Notes under the pieces: generated by a model
What the model saw: only the letters and a program-made list of their open reading frames with translations
Told to the model about the DNA's origin: nothing
The model's database searches: none
Assembly: GCF_026870175.2 (NCBI RefSeq)
Contig: NZ_CP113977.2
Span: forward strand, 682,001-746,000
Length of the DNA stretch: 64,000 nucleotides
DNA from: Flavobacterium aestivum
Lineage (GTDB): Bacteria; Bacteroidota; Bacteroidia; Flavobacteriales; Flavobacteriaceae
Direction: 5' to 3'
Shown here: in pieces, positions 53,453-63,185 of the stretch
Layout: every line of letters starts with the position of its first letter
Numbering within the stretch: the stretch's first letter is position 1
Translations under genes and position numbers: made by a program

Positions 53453-54439
53453 TTACAATCTCGCCGGTTCTACCCATTTAAACTGAAATGACTCAGTAGG
53501 AATAACCAATCTTTCAGAAATTTTAGCCATTCTAGCAGGCAATTTCATTAAATAGTCACGGGCTTTTTCTGCCTCATCTGTTAAACTACCTATTTTATCG
53601 ATTTCCCATTTATTAATTAATTTTTGCATAATTTCAACATAATCATTGGCAGTATAAACTCCAATTCTTTGTGCTGAATCAGAAAAATGTTCGAAAGCAG
53701 TGCTAATTCTATTTCCTGATTCTCTCAAGAAATGCGCAGGCATAACGATTTTGGCTTTCATCATGTATTGAAACGCAAGCATCATTTCACTTGGATCTAT
53801 TTTGAAAATTTCAGAAACAAAATGACTATAGGCATGATGATGACGCATTTCGTCACCTGCAATCATTTTACACATTTTAGACAATTTCTTATCTCCATAA
53901 CTTTTAGCTAGTTGAGAAACTCTGTTATGCGAAACATAAGTTGCTAACTCTTGAAAACTCGTATAGATAAAGTTCTTATATGGATCTCTTCCTGTTCCAA
54001 TGTCAAAACCATCGTTGATTAAGTGTTGCGTTGTCATTTCGATTTCGCGCATATTCACACGACCTGACAGATAAAGATACTTATTTAGTAAATCGCCATG
54101 ACGATTCTCTTCACCAGTCCATTCACGTACCCATTTTGCCCAACCATTTCTTTCTAAGTTATCAACTCCTTCTACTTCCATCAACCAATTTTCGTAGGTT
54201 GGCAAAGCTTCTTCAGTAATCATATCCCCTACCATAGCAACCCAAAAATCGTATGGTAAATCTTTTGAAATCTCTCTAAGTTCTTTTACTTCTTCAAGAA
54301 AGTTATCACTTTCTGAATTTGGTAAAAAATCAGATGGCTGCCAAATTTGCTCCACTGGTATCAAGTATTGATCAACAAAACTGTCAACCTTTTTTTCTAG
54401 AAATTGCATAACCTCTAGACGAATGTTCTTTATAGACAT
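53453..54439 (-). CDS. Acyl-ACP desaturase (soluble diiron)
   Basis: This 328-residue soluble ferritin-like protein introduces a double bond into acyl-ACP. The two iron-binding motifs are WTGEENRHGDLLNKYLYLSG and AGDEMRHHHAYSHF. The length and the GRDPYKNFIYTSFQELAT segment fit the plant-type stearoyl-ACP desaturase family. It follows plsC by 12 bp, so unsaturated fatty-acid formation and phospholipid assembly are coupled here. Confidence 0.93.
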   Translation of the reverse strand: MSIKNIRLEVMQFLEKKVDSFVDQYLIPVEQIWQPSDFLPNSESDNFLEEVKELREISKDLPYDFWVAMVGDMITEEALPTYENWLMEVEGVDNLERNGWAKWVREWTGEENRHGDLLNKYLYLSGRVNMREIEMTTQHLINDGFDIGTGRDPYKNFIYTSFQELATYVSHNRVSQLAKSYGDKKLSKMCKMIAGDEMRHHHAYSHFVSEIFKIDPSEMMLAFQYMMKAKIVMPAHFLRESGNRISTAFEHFSDSAQRIGVYTANDYVEIMQKLINKWEIDKIGSLTDEAEKARDYLMKLPARMAKISERLVIPTESFQFKWVEPARL

Positions 54440-54451
54440 CTTATATAAATA

Positions 54452-55186
54452 TTAAATTTTTATTCCTTTTACAACTGCCGTTTCGGCCATTTTTACTATT
54501 TCATCAGAACCATAATCCTTAACCGCGATTGCTTCGTGTACTACAAAGGTAATACGATTTCCTAAACCATATGGAAAAGTTCCATATTTTACCAATTTCC
54601 ATGAATTATTGATACTTACCGGAACTACATATGCCGATGGTGCATACTTGCATAAAATTTTCAATCCGCTTTGAGCAAACTCTTTTGGTTTCCCGTTTTT
54701 GCTACGTGTTCCTTCTGGAAAAATAACTGCTGATCTTTTTTCTTTTTCTATATATTCAGATAATTTTTTAATAGATGGTATCGCTTGTTTTGGATCTTTA
54801 CGGTCAATAAGTACAGAACCTCCATGTCTCAAATTAAACGAAACACTTGGAACTCCCTTCCCTAATTCTTTCTTACTCACAAATTTTGGATGAGATCGTC
54901 GCAAGAACCAAATCATAGCAATAATATCATACAAACTCTGATGATTAGCAACAAATATAACTGGTACCCCTTTTGGTATATTTTCTCTTCCTTCAAAACT
55001 GAAAGTAGTACCCAACAAAAGAACTATTTTCAATAAAATAAAATTAAGATAATCGACACTTTTCTTATGCGCCTGATATCCAAAAGCATTTAAACAAATC
55101 CATTGAATCGGGTGAAAAACCACCAATGTCAAAAGAACTAACATTAAAACAACAAAAGATAAGGGATACGAAATAATTTTTTGCAT
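54452..55186 (-). CDS. plsC: 1-acyl-sn-glycerol-3-phosphate acyltransferase
   Basis: This 244-residue membrane-associated acyltransferase makes phosphatidic acid. It has an N-terminal TM helix (LSFVVLMLVLLTLVVFHPIQW), the catalytic HX4D motif in FVANHQSLYDIIAM, the KKELGKGVP motif and FPEGTRSKNGKP. A TACTTTTG element lies 17 bp upstream. It leads a two-gene operon with the desaturase. Confidence 0.92.
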   Translation of the reverse strand: MQKIISYPLSFVVLMLVLLTLVVFHPIQWICLNAFGYQAHKKSVDYLNFILLKIVLLLGTTFSFEGRENIPKGVPVIFVANHQSLYDIIAMIWFLRRSHPKFVSKKELGKGVPSVSFNLRHGGSVLIDRKDPKQAIPSIKKLSEYIEKEKRSAVIFPEGTRSKNGKPKEFAQSGLKILCKYAPSAYVVPVSINNSWKLVKYGTFPYGLGNRITFVVHEAIAVKDYGSDEIVKMAETAVVKGIKI

Positions 55187-55202
55187 ACTATTAAATTTGG
55201 CA

Positions 55203-55210
55203 CAAAAGTA
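55203..55210 (-). promoter_or_regulatory. Candidate plsC promoter (-7 TACTTTTG)
   Basis: This is an exact TAnnTTTG match on the minus strand, 17 bp from the plsC start. The -33 element is not clear. Confidence 0.55.
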
Positions 55211-55360
55211 AGAAATATATTTTTAGGAGTATTTATATCACTTACAACAAAATAAATATTACCATTTTACTAACATTCAATTACTTACAATTAAAATCTC
55301 ATTTGCCAAGCAAAATTAAAAAATTAAAAAATAGTTAAAAAAGGGCGCTAAAACAACCTA

Positions 55361-55390
55361 TTGTATCGCCGTACATTAATTGTACCTTTG
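55361..55390 (+). promoter_or_regulatory. Promoter of rnpA
   Basis: TTG (55361-55363), a 19-bp spacer and TACCTTTG (55383-55390) fit the Bacteroidota -33/-7 consensus fully. The start point would be near 55396, about 20 nt before the rnpA ATG. It is the best promoter in the window. Confidence 0.8.
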
Positions 55391-55417
55391 CATTCTCATA
55401 ACTTTGCTTTGTACAAA

Positions 55418-55807
55418 ATGAATTTTACCTATCCCAAAACAGAAAAACTAAAAAGTAAAATCACTATCGGTTTATTATTTACCGAAGGAAAATCTGTTTC
55501 TAAATATCCTCTACGATTGGTTTATAATACCGGGACTTTTGGCGAAGGTGAAAAAATAAAAATTGGTGTCTCGGTTTCTAAAAAATATTTTAAAAAAGCC
55601 GTAGATCGCAATTATTTCAAACGTGTGCTTCGCGAAACTTATAGACTCAACAAACATTTACTACTTGACAATCTGGATCAGCCTTATTCATTTATGTTTT
55701 TCTATCAAAGCAAAGACCGATTGAGTTATGATGAAATCAACACAAAAACTATACAGCTTTTCGAGAAATTTATTCAACAAATAAAAAAAGAAGAAACGAC
55801 TCCATAA
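55418..55807 (+). CDS. rnpA: Ribonuclease P protein component
   Basis: The ATG at 55418 gives a 129-residue protein; an in-frame TTG at 55361 lies inside the promoter and is rejected. RnpA assists the RNase P RNA in tRNA 5' processing. The basic RNA-binding motif KKAVDRNYFKRVLRETYRL corresponds to the conserved RNR motif, and the N-terminal KTEKLKSKITIGLLFTEGKS is typical. It is followed by a periplasmic protease gene after 228 bp. Confidence 0.94.
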   Translation: MNFTYPKTEKLKSKITIGLLFTEGKSVSKYPLRLVYNTGTFGEGEKIKIGVSVSKKYFKKAVDRNYFKRVLRETYRLNKHLLLDNLDQPYSFMFFYQSKDRLSYDEINTKTIQLFEKFIQQIKKEETTP

Positions 55808-56035
55808 ATTTTGATTAAAAAAATGAGTACAACTACTGTCTAAGCTTTAATCTAAATTAATTTTGTATTTTTAAAAATAAATTAAGCCTATTTATAAAAT
55901 CAAAATATGGAACGCCTTCAAATCTGGATTTTATGAAATTTCAAACTTCTTTTTGACATTATTTAGAGATTTGACCTTATTTATAGTAACAATTTTATTT
56001 TATAAGAAAACGTTTTAAGAAAAAAACATATAATC

Positions 56036-57673
56036 ATGCATACTCTTTTTCAAAAAAAATTCATCATTCCAGTTATTGCATCAGCATTTTTATATGTAGG
56101 TGTTAGTTTTAAAGACGACTATTTTGAGATTGCAAAACAGATAGAGATTTTCACCACACTATTCAAGGAATTGAACAAGAATTATGTAGATGAAACTACT
56201 CCTGCAGATTTGATGAACAACGCTATAAAAGGGATGTTGAGTTCCCTTGATCCTTATACAGTTTATTTTAATGAACAGGAAGTACTTAAATTCAAGATCA
56301 ATAATACTGGTGAATATACCGGAATTGGAGCTTTGATAACCCGAAAAGACGATAAATTAATTATAAAAGAGCCTTACAAAAACTTCCCGGCAGATAAAGC
56401 GGGACTCAAGGCCGGAGACGAAATTATCCAAATTGGTGATACACCATTGACCGACTTCAAAGATGACGCTTCACAACTTTTGAAAGGTTCAAAAAACACT
56501 AAAATCGACATTAAATACATTCGTCAGGGAAAAACACTTTCAACTGTAATTGTATTGGATGAAGTCGAGATCAAATCGGTTCCTTATTTCGGAAAAATAG
56601 ATGCAAAAACTGGGTATATAGTATTGGCCCGCTTTAACAACAAAGCTTCAAATGAAACCAAAGAGGCTCTAGAACAACTAAAAAGAGAAGGAGCCGAAAG
56701 AATCGTTCTGGATTTAAGGGGCAATCCTGGAGGGTTATTGAACGAAGCTGTAAATATCTGCAATCTTTTCGTACCCAAAAATGAAACTATTGTTACCACT
56801 AAATCAAAAATAGAAAAACACAACAACACCTATAAAACTACCAAGGAGCCTGTAGACACAAACATACCGCTAGTTATTTTAGTAAATGGACGAAGTGCAT
56901 CTGCCTCCGAAATTGTTTCTGGAGCATTACAGGATTTGGATCGTGCTGTAATTTTGGGCAGTCGTAGCTTTGGAAAAGGATTAGTACAAAGACCTGTAGA
57001 ATTAACATATGGAACACAGCTCAAAGTAACTATTTCGCGTTACTATACTCCTTCAGGCAGATGCATTCAAGCATTAGATTATGCTCATAAAGATAAAAAT
57101 GGTGTTGCTACTAGAACCGATGCCAAAAACTACAACACCTTTAAAACCAGAAAAGGAAGAACAGTTTATGATGGAGGCGGTGTTTTACCAGATATAGAAA
57201 TGGAAGAAACCAAAACTAGCCCTATAACTAATGCATTGCTAAAAAACGATGGGATTTTTCAGTATGCAACATACTACTATTACAAAAATCCTAATTTAGG
57301 AACTAAGATTCCAACGCTTACAGATGCTGATTACTCAGATTTCAAACAATTTTTGAAAACACAAAAACTAACTTTTGATACCGAGACTGAAATCGCTTTA
57401 AAAAATACTTTGGCTACTGCCAAAAAAGAAAATCTAGACGAATCTATTTCTACTGAATATCAACAATTGCTTACAGCTCTTCAAAAATCCGAAAACAATC
57501 AATTAGATAAAAACCAAAAAGAAATCAAAGGTTTACTGCTAGACGAAATCATCAAACGTTATCAATATCAAGAAGGATTGTACGATTATTATATAAAAAA
57601 TAATGCCGAAATCAAGAAAGCTGTTGCTATTTTGAATAACCCTGTAGAATATAATGGTATTTTGAAAAACTAA
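56036..57673 (+). CDS. S41 C-terminal processing peptidase with PDZ domain
   Basis: This 545-residue protein has an N-terminal signal or anchor (KFIIPVIASAFLYVGVSF). A PDZ domain (IGALITRKDDKLIIKEPYKNFPADKAGLKAGDEI, about 97-130 and on) is followed by the tail-specific protease core. The catalytic Ser289 is in GRSASASEIVSG and Lys314 in RSFGKGLVQ, with the 25-residue spacing seen in Prc. It trims periplasmic proteins. The extended C-terminus is usual for Bacteroidota members. Confidence 0.93.
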   Translation: MHTLFQKKFIIPVIASAFLYVGVSFKDDYFEIAKQIEIFTTLFKELNKNYVDETTPADLMNNAIKGMLSSLDPYTVYFNEQEVLKFKINNTGEYTGIGALITRKDDKLIIKEPYKNFPADKAGLKAGDEIIQIGDTPLTDFKDDASQLLKGSKNTKIDIKYIRQGKTLSTVIVLDEVEIKSVPYFGKIDAKTGYIVLARFNNKASNETKEALEQLKREGAERIVLDLRGNPGGLLNEAVNICNLFVPKNETIVTTKSKIEKHNNTYKTTKEPVDTNIPLVILVNGRSASASEIVSGALQDLDRAVILGSRSFGKGLVQRPVELTYGTQLKVTISRYYTPSGRCIQALDYAHKDKNGVATRTDAKNYNTFKTRKGRTVYDGGGVLPDIEMEETKTSPITNALLKNDGIFQYATYYYYKNPNLGTKIPTLTDADYSDFKQFLKTQKLTFDTETEIALKNTLATAKKENLDESISTEYQQLLTALQKSENNQLDKNQKEIKGLLLDEIIKRYQYQEGLYDYYIKNNAEIKKAVAILNNPVEYNGILKN

Positions 57674-57714
57674 CCGCGTAATGAGGTGCAGTTAATAATT
57701 AGCATAAAATTAAA

Positions 57715-58161
57715 CTAATTCCTCACCATCTCGATATGCGGAATATCATCTTCTAGATACATTTCGCTGGTTTGAACAAATCCATGGCTTTCGTAGAATT
57801 TTTTAAGATACAATTGCGCTCCAATAGTAATTTGGCTTTCGCCAAAATAAATCTGTATACCCGAAATGGCTTCGTTCATTAAATCGTGTCCCCATTTTCT
57901 ATCTCTATAGTCAGGATCTACAGTTACTCTCCCAATTGAAGCGTTATCAAAACTGATTCCAGCTTTGAAAAGTCGAGCGTGAGCCACAATTTTGCCATCA
58001 AAAATCCCAAAAAGATGTAAAGCCACTTTATCCTTGCCATCAAGATCAAGATAGACACAGTTTTGCTCCACTACAAAGATTCTACTTCGTAATTGGAGTA
58101 TATCATATAGTTCATTAACCGTTAATGCCTCAAAAGGCTTTATTTTCCATTCTATAGTCAT
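57715..58161 (-). CDS. ElaA-like GNAT acetyltransferase
   Basis: This 148-residue protein has the ElaA pattern: ALTVNELYDILQLRSRIFVVEQNCVYLDLDGKD at the N-terminus, the acetyl-CoA-binding IGRVTVDPDYRDRKWGHDLM, and YESHGFVQTSEMYLEDDIPHIEM at the end. The family is widespread; its acceptor is not known. It converges with the S41 gene. Confidence 0.9.
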   Translation of the reverse strand: MTIEWKIKPFEALTVNELYDILQLRSRIFVVEQNCVYLDLDGKDKVALHLFGIFDGKIVAHARLFKAGISFDNASIGRVTVDPDYRDRKWGHDLMNEAISGIQIYFGESQITIGAQLYLKKFYESHGFVQTSEMYLEDDIPHIEMVRN

Positions 58162-58220
58162 TATTCCTTTTTTTAAATATTTTTAGATACAGATAAGCAC
58201 TATGAAATCTAAAAACGCTA

Positions 58221-59195
58221 CTACATCTTTGCTCCTTGTATGACTGACTCTAATTCATGCATAAAATCACGCTTGTCTCTTGAAGGGGAATAACTAAATC
58301 CTTCTAAAAACAAAATCCTATTTTTATCAGCATCCAAAATCATATAATTCACGAAAGGCCCAAACATAAAACTATCTTTTAATCGCCAAGTCCCTTTTGT
58401 TACATAAGCAACTTTCCCTCCTACTTTGGTTTTAAAAAAGTAAATGGGGTAGGATTGATCGATATACATTGTTGATTCCGGCTCAGTTCCTTTTACATAT
58501 AACCCTCCTATAGAATCTTGAAGCTTTAAAATTCTTGAAAATACATTCAAATTGCTTTTTATCGAGCTCAAAGGCAGTTTAGAGATTAGCAAACTATTAC
58601 TACCGCTAATGCACTCTTTTTTTAGCCATACAAAATCAGTCTTTTTAATAGTATAAGAATAACTATTGGGAACTTTCAGAACAACTTGAAATTGTTTCTG
58701 AATAACCTTAGGATTAAGGATAGAATCACTTAACAGTCTTTGGTGCTCAATGATTTCCCCTTTTTCTATAATTTGGATTATTTGTGGAGCGTGTGTTTCT
58801 AAAATTTCAAGAATTGCCGAAACTGATTTTCCTGAGATATGAAACACATTTTGTGGCGTAGCATACTGATCTTTCTTAATCTCAAAAACATTTTGATCGG
58901 TTTTCTTGATTACAATAATCGTCCTGCTTTTGGTCATAAATCCTTCCATCAAATGGGTAGGATATTGATTTATGTCAAATAATGGTTCTTCTTTTGGTAA
59001 ACCTTCAACTGGACGGGCAAATTTATTTCTAATACTGTCTCCAATAACGCCATACCAAAGGTTATCATCTATAACTACCGATATAGAATTGATTTTCCCT
59101 GAAGAATGTCGTACCAAATTATCATTTTTCTTGGAGCAAGAAAGAAAAAAGAGTAAGGACAGAAATACAAATAAAATAGGCTTTTTATTCATCAT
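58221..59195 (-). CDS. DUF4837-family lipoprotein
   Basis: This 324-residue protein has a lipobox (LFVFLSLLFFLSCSKKN). The text that follows (SISVVIDDNLWYGVIGDSIRNKFARPVEGLPKEEPLFDINQYP) matches DUF4837, a Bacteroidota-specific family of unknown function. A TACTTTTG element lies 23 bp upstream. It is adjacent to the lytic transglycosylase gene on the same strand, an arrangement that suggests envelope work. Confidence 0.85.
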   Translation of the reverse strand: MMNKKPILFVFLSLLFFLSCSKKNDNLVRHSSGKINSISVVIDDNLWYGVIGDSIRNKFARPVEGLPKEEPLFDINQYPTHLMEGFMTKSRTIIVIKKTDQNVFEIKKDQYATPQNVFHISGKSVSAILEILETHAPQIIQIIEKGEIIEHQRLLSDSILNPKVIQKQFQVVLKVPNSYSYTIKKTDFVWLKKECISGSNSLLISKLPLSSIKSNLNVFSRILKLQDSIGGLYVKGTEPESTMYIDQSYPIYFFKTKVGGKVAYVTKGTWRLKDSFMFGPFVNYMILDADKNRILFLEGFSYSPSRDKRDFMHELESVIQGAKM

Positions 59196-59217
59196 AAACC
59201 GATTATAAAATAGACCT

Positions 59218-59225
59218 CAAAAGTA
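59218..59225 (-). promoter_or_regulatory. Candidate promoter of the DUF4837 gene
   Basis: TACTTTTG on the minus strand matches the -7 consensus and lies just before the gene start. Confidence 0.5.
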
Positions 59226-59240
59226 CAGCAGTTTATTGTA

Positions 59241-61283
59241 TTATCCTTTTATTTTTAATCCCATACCTGGTTTAAGATTGTCACCAGTAATATTGTTCCA
59301 TTTTTTTAAGTCGGATACAGTTACTCCTGGGTATTGTTTGGATATGCTAAATAAAGAATCTCCTTTCTTAACCAAATAATCAATATCGGCATTTTTAGAA
59401 GAAGATGGTAAAATATCTTTTTTCTTAAATGAATCTACCGTTGCGTTATTTGTAATAATAGCCACTTCATTTTTTGCCACTATTAATACATTCCCAACTG
59501 CAAGATTATTGTTTTGTAAATTATTCCATTGCTTCAAATCAGCTAAAGAAGTTCCGAATTTTTTAGCGATGTTTCCAAGATTATCTCCTTTTTTAACTTC
59601 GTATTGAATGTCTTTAAGCTCTGGAGTGTTTACAGCAACAGCTTCTTTATTTTCGACTACTGGACTGGCAACTTGTAAAGACGCTCCCAATTTAAGATTA
59701 GTAGAAGTAAGGTGATTCCATTCTTTAATCTCCGCAACAGTTGTATTGTATTTTTTGGCAATCGTGTTAAGATTGTCACCTTTTTGAACGATATAAAGAT
59801 TCACAGCATCAGAAACTAACGTGTCCGTCTTCTCAATAGAATTTGCTTTAGTTTCTGCATTAGCCAACTTTGGTGCATCGGCTACGATCAAAGCTTTATT
59901 TTTACTGGCATTTGAAGCTAAGCTGGTTCTTGAATCTGTATTATCCTCAAGAATAATTTTTAATGATTTACCCGAAGCAACAGAATTTCCTCTGAGGTGA
60001 TTCCATTTTTTCAAATCAGAAACTGCAACATCATTCTTCTTGGCAATATCTCCCAGATTATCGCCTCGTCTCACTCTATAGTATTTAACTTTACTGTTAG
60101 AAGCGATTGCTGTAGCAGAAGAGTCTTTGAAACTATTAAACTTTCTACCAGTATTAACTTTTTCTCTTTTATCTAATTCGTATTGAACATAGGCATAGAT
60201 TTTATCTTCATTTGAAGTAAAAACCGCCACTTTTGAAGAAGGTAGTGTCAAATAATGGCTTTTTCCAACATAACTTGGGATAACATTTCGTTTGTACGAA
60301 GGATTTAAAGCTTGAAGTTGCTCAACCGGTACGTCTAACAATTTTGAAATTTGAGCAAAGGACATCTCTTTTTTGACCATTACGGTATCTGTCGCAAAAT
60401 GTTTTACTAAAGCTTTCTTAGGAATAATCCCGTGTGCAGTATGATATTCATAAATATACATCGTTGCTAGAAAAGCAGGAACATAACCTTGGGTTTCCTG
60501 AGGAAGGTGTTTTTTGATGTTCCAGAAATTTTGTTGACCACCTGATCTACGAATCGCTTTGGTTACATTTCCCGGACCTGAATTATAAGAGGCTAAAACC
60601 AAATCCCAGTCGTTAAAAATGGCAAACATATTGGTCATGTATTGCGCTGCTGCTTCAGAAGATTTTAAAGGATCACTACGCTCATCAACATAAGAATCAA
60701 TATTCAAATTGTATTGTTTTCCCGTTTGATACATAAATTGCCACAAACCTGTAGCTCCTACTCTAGAAACAGCTTTAGGATTTAAAGCTGATTCTACAAC
60801 CGCTAAATATTTAATTTCTAAAGGAACATTTTGTTTAGCCAATGCTTCTTCGAAAATAGGAAAATAATACTCGGCTATCGCCATTTGATTGGCAAATGCT
60901 TTTCTTCTGTTCTTAAGAAATGATTTTATTAAATTTTCAAGACCTTGGTTGTATTCGATATTAAAAGGTGATTTAGCATCCATAGCTGCTAATCTTTCTT
61001 TTAGTAATTCAGTTGGTAATTCTTTATCGATATCCTTATCAACATTTACAGTATTGATTTCGGTTTCTATATTATTATAAATATCAAAACTGGATACCTG
61101 ATTCATCCATAAACTATCCGTTTTTGTTGTTCTATCGTATTTAACAAAAGAGTTTTTGATGGAGTCTAAATAAGAAACAGGCTTTTCTGTACTTGTCATT
61201 TCACTCTTCTCAACAAGATTTTGAGAAAAGGCTGAAAAAGTTAGCAAAAGAAAAAACGATAATGTGGTATTTTTTAAAGTCAT
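59241..61283 (-). CDS. MltD-like lytic transglycosylase with four LysM domains
   Basis: This 680-residue protein has a signal peptide (MTLKNTTLSFFLLLTFSAFSQ). The SLT domain holds catalytic Glu164 in LAVVESALNPKAVSRVGATGLWQFM, plus DWDLVLASYNSGPGNVTKAIRR. Four LysM repeats follow, at about 402-447, 496-541, 560-606 and 636-680, each with KGDNL..IAKK and LKKWN motifs. It cleaves peptidoglycan to 1,6-anhydromuropeptides in the periplasm and binds glycan by LysM. Four repeats is at the high end for MltD-like proteins. Confidence 0.95.
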   Translation of the reverse strand: MTLKNTTLSFFLLLTFSAFSQNLVEKSEMTSTEKPVSYLDSIKNSFVKYDRTTKTDSLWMNQVSSFDIYNNIETEINTVNVDKDIDKELPTELLKERLAAMDAKSPFNIEYNQGLENLIKSFLKNRRKAFANQMAIAEYYFPIFEEALAKQNVPLEIKYLAVVESALNPKAVSRVGATGLWQFMYQTGKQYNLNIDSYVDERSDPLKSSEAAAQYMTNMFAIFNDWDLVLASYNSGPGNVTKAIRRSGGQQNFWNIKKHLPQETQGYVPAFLATMYIYEYHTAHGIIPKKALVKHFATDTVMVKKEMSFAQISKLLDVPVEQLQALNPSYKRNVIPSYVGKSHYLTLPSSKVAVFTSNEDKIYAYVQYELDKREKVNTGRKFNSFKDSSATAIASNSKVKYYRVRRGDNLGDIAKKNDVAVSDLKKWNHLRGNSVASGKSLKIILEDNTDSRTSLASNASKNKALIVADAPKLANAETKANSIEKTDTLVSDAVNLYIVQKGDNLNTIAKKYNTTVAEIKEWNHLTSTNLKLGASLQVASPVVENKEAVAVNTPELKDIQYEVKKGDNLGNIAKKFGTSLADLKQWNNLQNNNLAVGNVLIVAKNEVAIITNNATVDSFKKKDILPSSSKNADIDYLVKKGDSLFSISKQYPGVTVSDLKKWNNITGDNLKPGMGLKIKG

Positions 61284-61765
61284 AAATATATTTTCAAAGT
61301 GCTATTATTCAAATAATTACAAATTAAGGATTACAAACTTAAGAGGTAAAATTTTAAAAAAGCTATAAATAATGTTAAAAATACAAAAAAACTCGATATT
61401 TGGCCTAATTTTTAATCATTTGTGAGTTAAATTTTTCAAAAACCTAATTTTTATCATTTGCCTATTATTCAAATATTAGGAAATTAGCTCTAAAAAAATT
61501 GCTTAAGGCTCAAAACAAAGTTCAAAAAACAGTAAGTATCGTAAATTCATTAGAAAGAAAACACCATTCAATACTGTATTTCAGCTTATTACGAATTTAT
61601 ACAACGCTTTTTTTTATTATTTATTTTAAATGTTCAGTAAAATAAATTGAACTGAATGATTCTAAAACCAAACTACACCATAAAAAAAACTAGCAGTAAA
61701 ATAAATCACTACTAGTTTTCTTGATCGTCCAAAATAGATTTCAGGAATATTTTATAAGATGTGTC
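61284..61765. other. AT-rich intergenic region behind pgk
   Basis: These 482 bases hold no supportable gene. They contain the pgk terminator (61682-61719) and the untranslated start of the transglycosylase gene. The remainder is very AT-rich with runs of A and T. Confidence 0.6.
61682..61719 (-). terminator. Intrinsic terminator of pgk
   Basis: AAAACTAG (61686-61693) and CTAGTTTT (61712-61719) plus AGT/ACT across one mismatch form the stem. On the minus strand it runs into eight T. It lies 46 bp beyond the pgk stop. Confidence 0.85.
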
Positions 61766-62953
61766 TTAGTCTAAAATAGCAGCTATTCCAGGTAATACTC
61801 TACCCTCAAGCATTTCTAACATAGCACCTCCACCAGTAGAAACGTAACTCATTTTGTCTTCAAGACCAAATTGTTTTACTGCAGCTACTGAATCTCCTCC
61901 ACCTACAAGTGAAAAAGCACCATTTGCAGTTGATGCAGCGATATAATTACCTAAATCGATAGTTCCTTTAGCAAAATTTTCCATTTCAAAAACGCCTAAT
62001 GGACCATTCCAAAGAATTGTTTTAGACTCCATAATCACTTTTTCGAAGTTTTCCAATGATTTTGGTCCCGCATCAAGACCTTGCCATCCTTCAGGAATTT
62101 TGTCAACATCGACTATTTGTGTATCTGCTGTATTAGAGAAGCTATTGGCAGCAACAACATCAACCGGAATATGAACCTGAACTCCTTTTTCTTTGGCTAC
62201 TCTTAAAATTTCGAGTGCCAACTCTTGTTTGTCATCTTCACAAATAGAATTTCCTATTTGTCCACCTAAAGCTTTTACAAAAGTAAATGTCATTCCACCT
62301 CCAATAATCATGTGATCTACTTTGTCCAAAATATTTTCTATAACAGTAATTTTAGATGAAACTTTTGATCCTCCAAGAACAGCCGTTACTGGTTTTTCAC
62401 TATTTTTCAATACCTTATTTAAGCTCTCTATTTCTTTTGCCAATAATGTTCCAAAACATTTGCTTGTTGGAAAAAATTGAGCAATTATAGTAGTTGAAGC
62501 GTGTGCTCTGTGTGCCGTTCCAAATGCATCATTTACATAGATATCTCCTAATGAAGCCAACTCTTTAGCAAAAGCAACATCTCCTGCTTCCTCTTCATTA
62601 TGAAAACGCAAATTTTCTAATAATAAAACTTGACCCGGTAATAAATTTTTAGCAGCATTTTGAGCCTCTTCACCTATACAGTTAGATGCAAATTGAACTG
62701 GAACTCCTAGAATCTCAGAAGTAGTTTTCAAAATATGTCTCAATGAATATTTATCTTCAGCTCCTTTTGGTCTACCTAAGTGAGACATTAAAATTACACT
62801 CCCGCCATGAGCTAAAATAGCATCAATAGTGGGCTTTGCAGCTTCAATTCGAGTAGCATCAGTAACATTAAAGTTCTCATCAAGAGGAACGTTAAAATCT
62901 ACACGGATTATTGCCTTTTTAGCATTAAAATCAAAATTATTTAAAGTCTTCAT
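61766..62953 (-). CDS. pgk: Phosphoglycerate kinase
   Basis: This 395-residue glycolytic enzyme transfers phosphate between 1,3-bisphosphoglycerate and ADP. The N-terminal [20 protein letters not shown], the substrate-binding MSHLGRPKG, the [11 protein letters not shown] lysine region and the ATP-binding [13 protein letters not shown]...[13 protein letters not shown] are all present. The length is standard. It is transcribed alone between a TATCTTTG promoter and a terminator. Confidence 0.97.
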   Translation of the reverse strand: MKTLNNFDFNAKKAIIRVDFNVPLDENFNVTDATRIEAAKPTIDAILAHGGSVILMSHLGRPKGAEDKYSLRHILKTTSEILGVPVQFASNCIGEEAQNAAKNLLPGQVLLLENLRFHNEEEAGDVAFAKELASLGDIYVNDAFGTAHRAHASTTIIAQFFPTSKCFGTLLAKEIESLNKVLKNSEKPVTAVLGGSKVSSKITVIENILDKVDHMIIGGGMTFTFVKALGGQIGNSICEDDKQELALEILRVAKEKGVQVHIPVDVVAANSFSNTADTQIVDVDKIPEGWQGLDAGPKSLENFEKVIMESKTILWNGPLGVFEMENFAKGTIDLGNYIAASTANGAFSLVGGGDSVAAVKQFGLEDKMSYVSTGGGAMLEMLEGRVLPGIAAILD

Positions 62954-62985
62954 GGTTCTTTTTTTAGTTGTTTTTGAAAGAAAAG

Positions 62986-62993
62986 CAAAGATA
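62986..62993 (-). promoter_or_regulatory. Candidate pgk promoter (-7 TATCTTTG)
   Basis: This is an exact TAnnTTTG match on the minus strand; the start point would be about 25 nt before the pgk ATG. Confidence 0.6.
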
Positions 62994-63120
62994 TAATTTT
63001 TAAACCACTATTAAATTTGAAAATTCTAAAAAAGAAGTCATTTTACTAACGAAATCGATATAAACACAAAAAGAAACTGATTACAATAAGAAATCCTATT
63101 TTACTACTTGGGGAAATGAA

Positions 63121-63163
63121 AAAACACAAACTTATTCTAGTAAATAGAACAAATTTGTGTTTT
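63121..63163 (-). terminator. Terminator of the PorP/SprF gene
   Basis: On the minus strand AAAACACAAA (63163-63154) pairs with TTTGTGTTTT (63130-63121), with TTCTA/TAGAA pairing inside, and two more T follow. It lies about 23 bp beyond the stop of the rightmost gene. Confidence 0.7.
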
Positions 63164-63185
63164 TGAGATTTTAAAATACTTGTGT

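Noticed and set aside
55361..55417. Longer rnpA reading from a TTG at 55361
   Set aside because: The added codons cover the -33/-7 promoter itself and lack RnpA similarity; ATG 55418 gives the normal length.
59241..60130. Repeats in the transglycosylase gene as a possible CRISPR or satellite array
   Set aside because: The repeats are diverged LysM domains in one reading frame with unequal spacing; protein-level repetition explains them.
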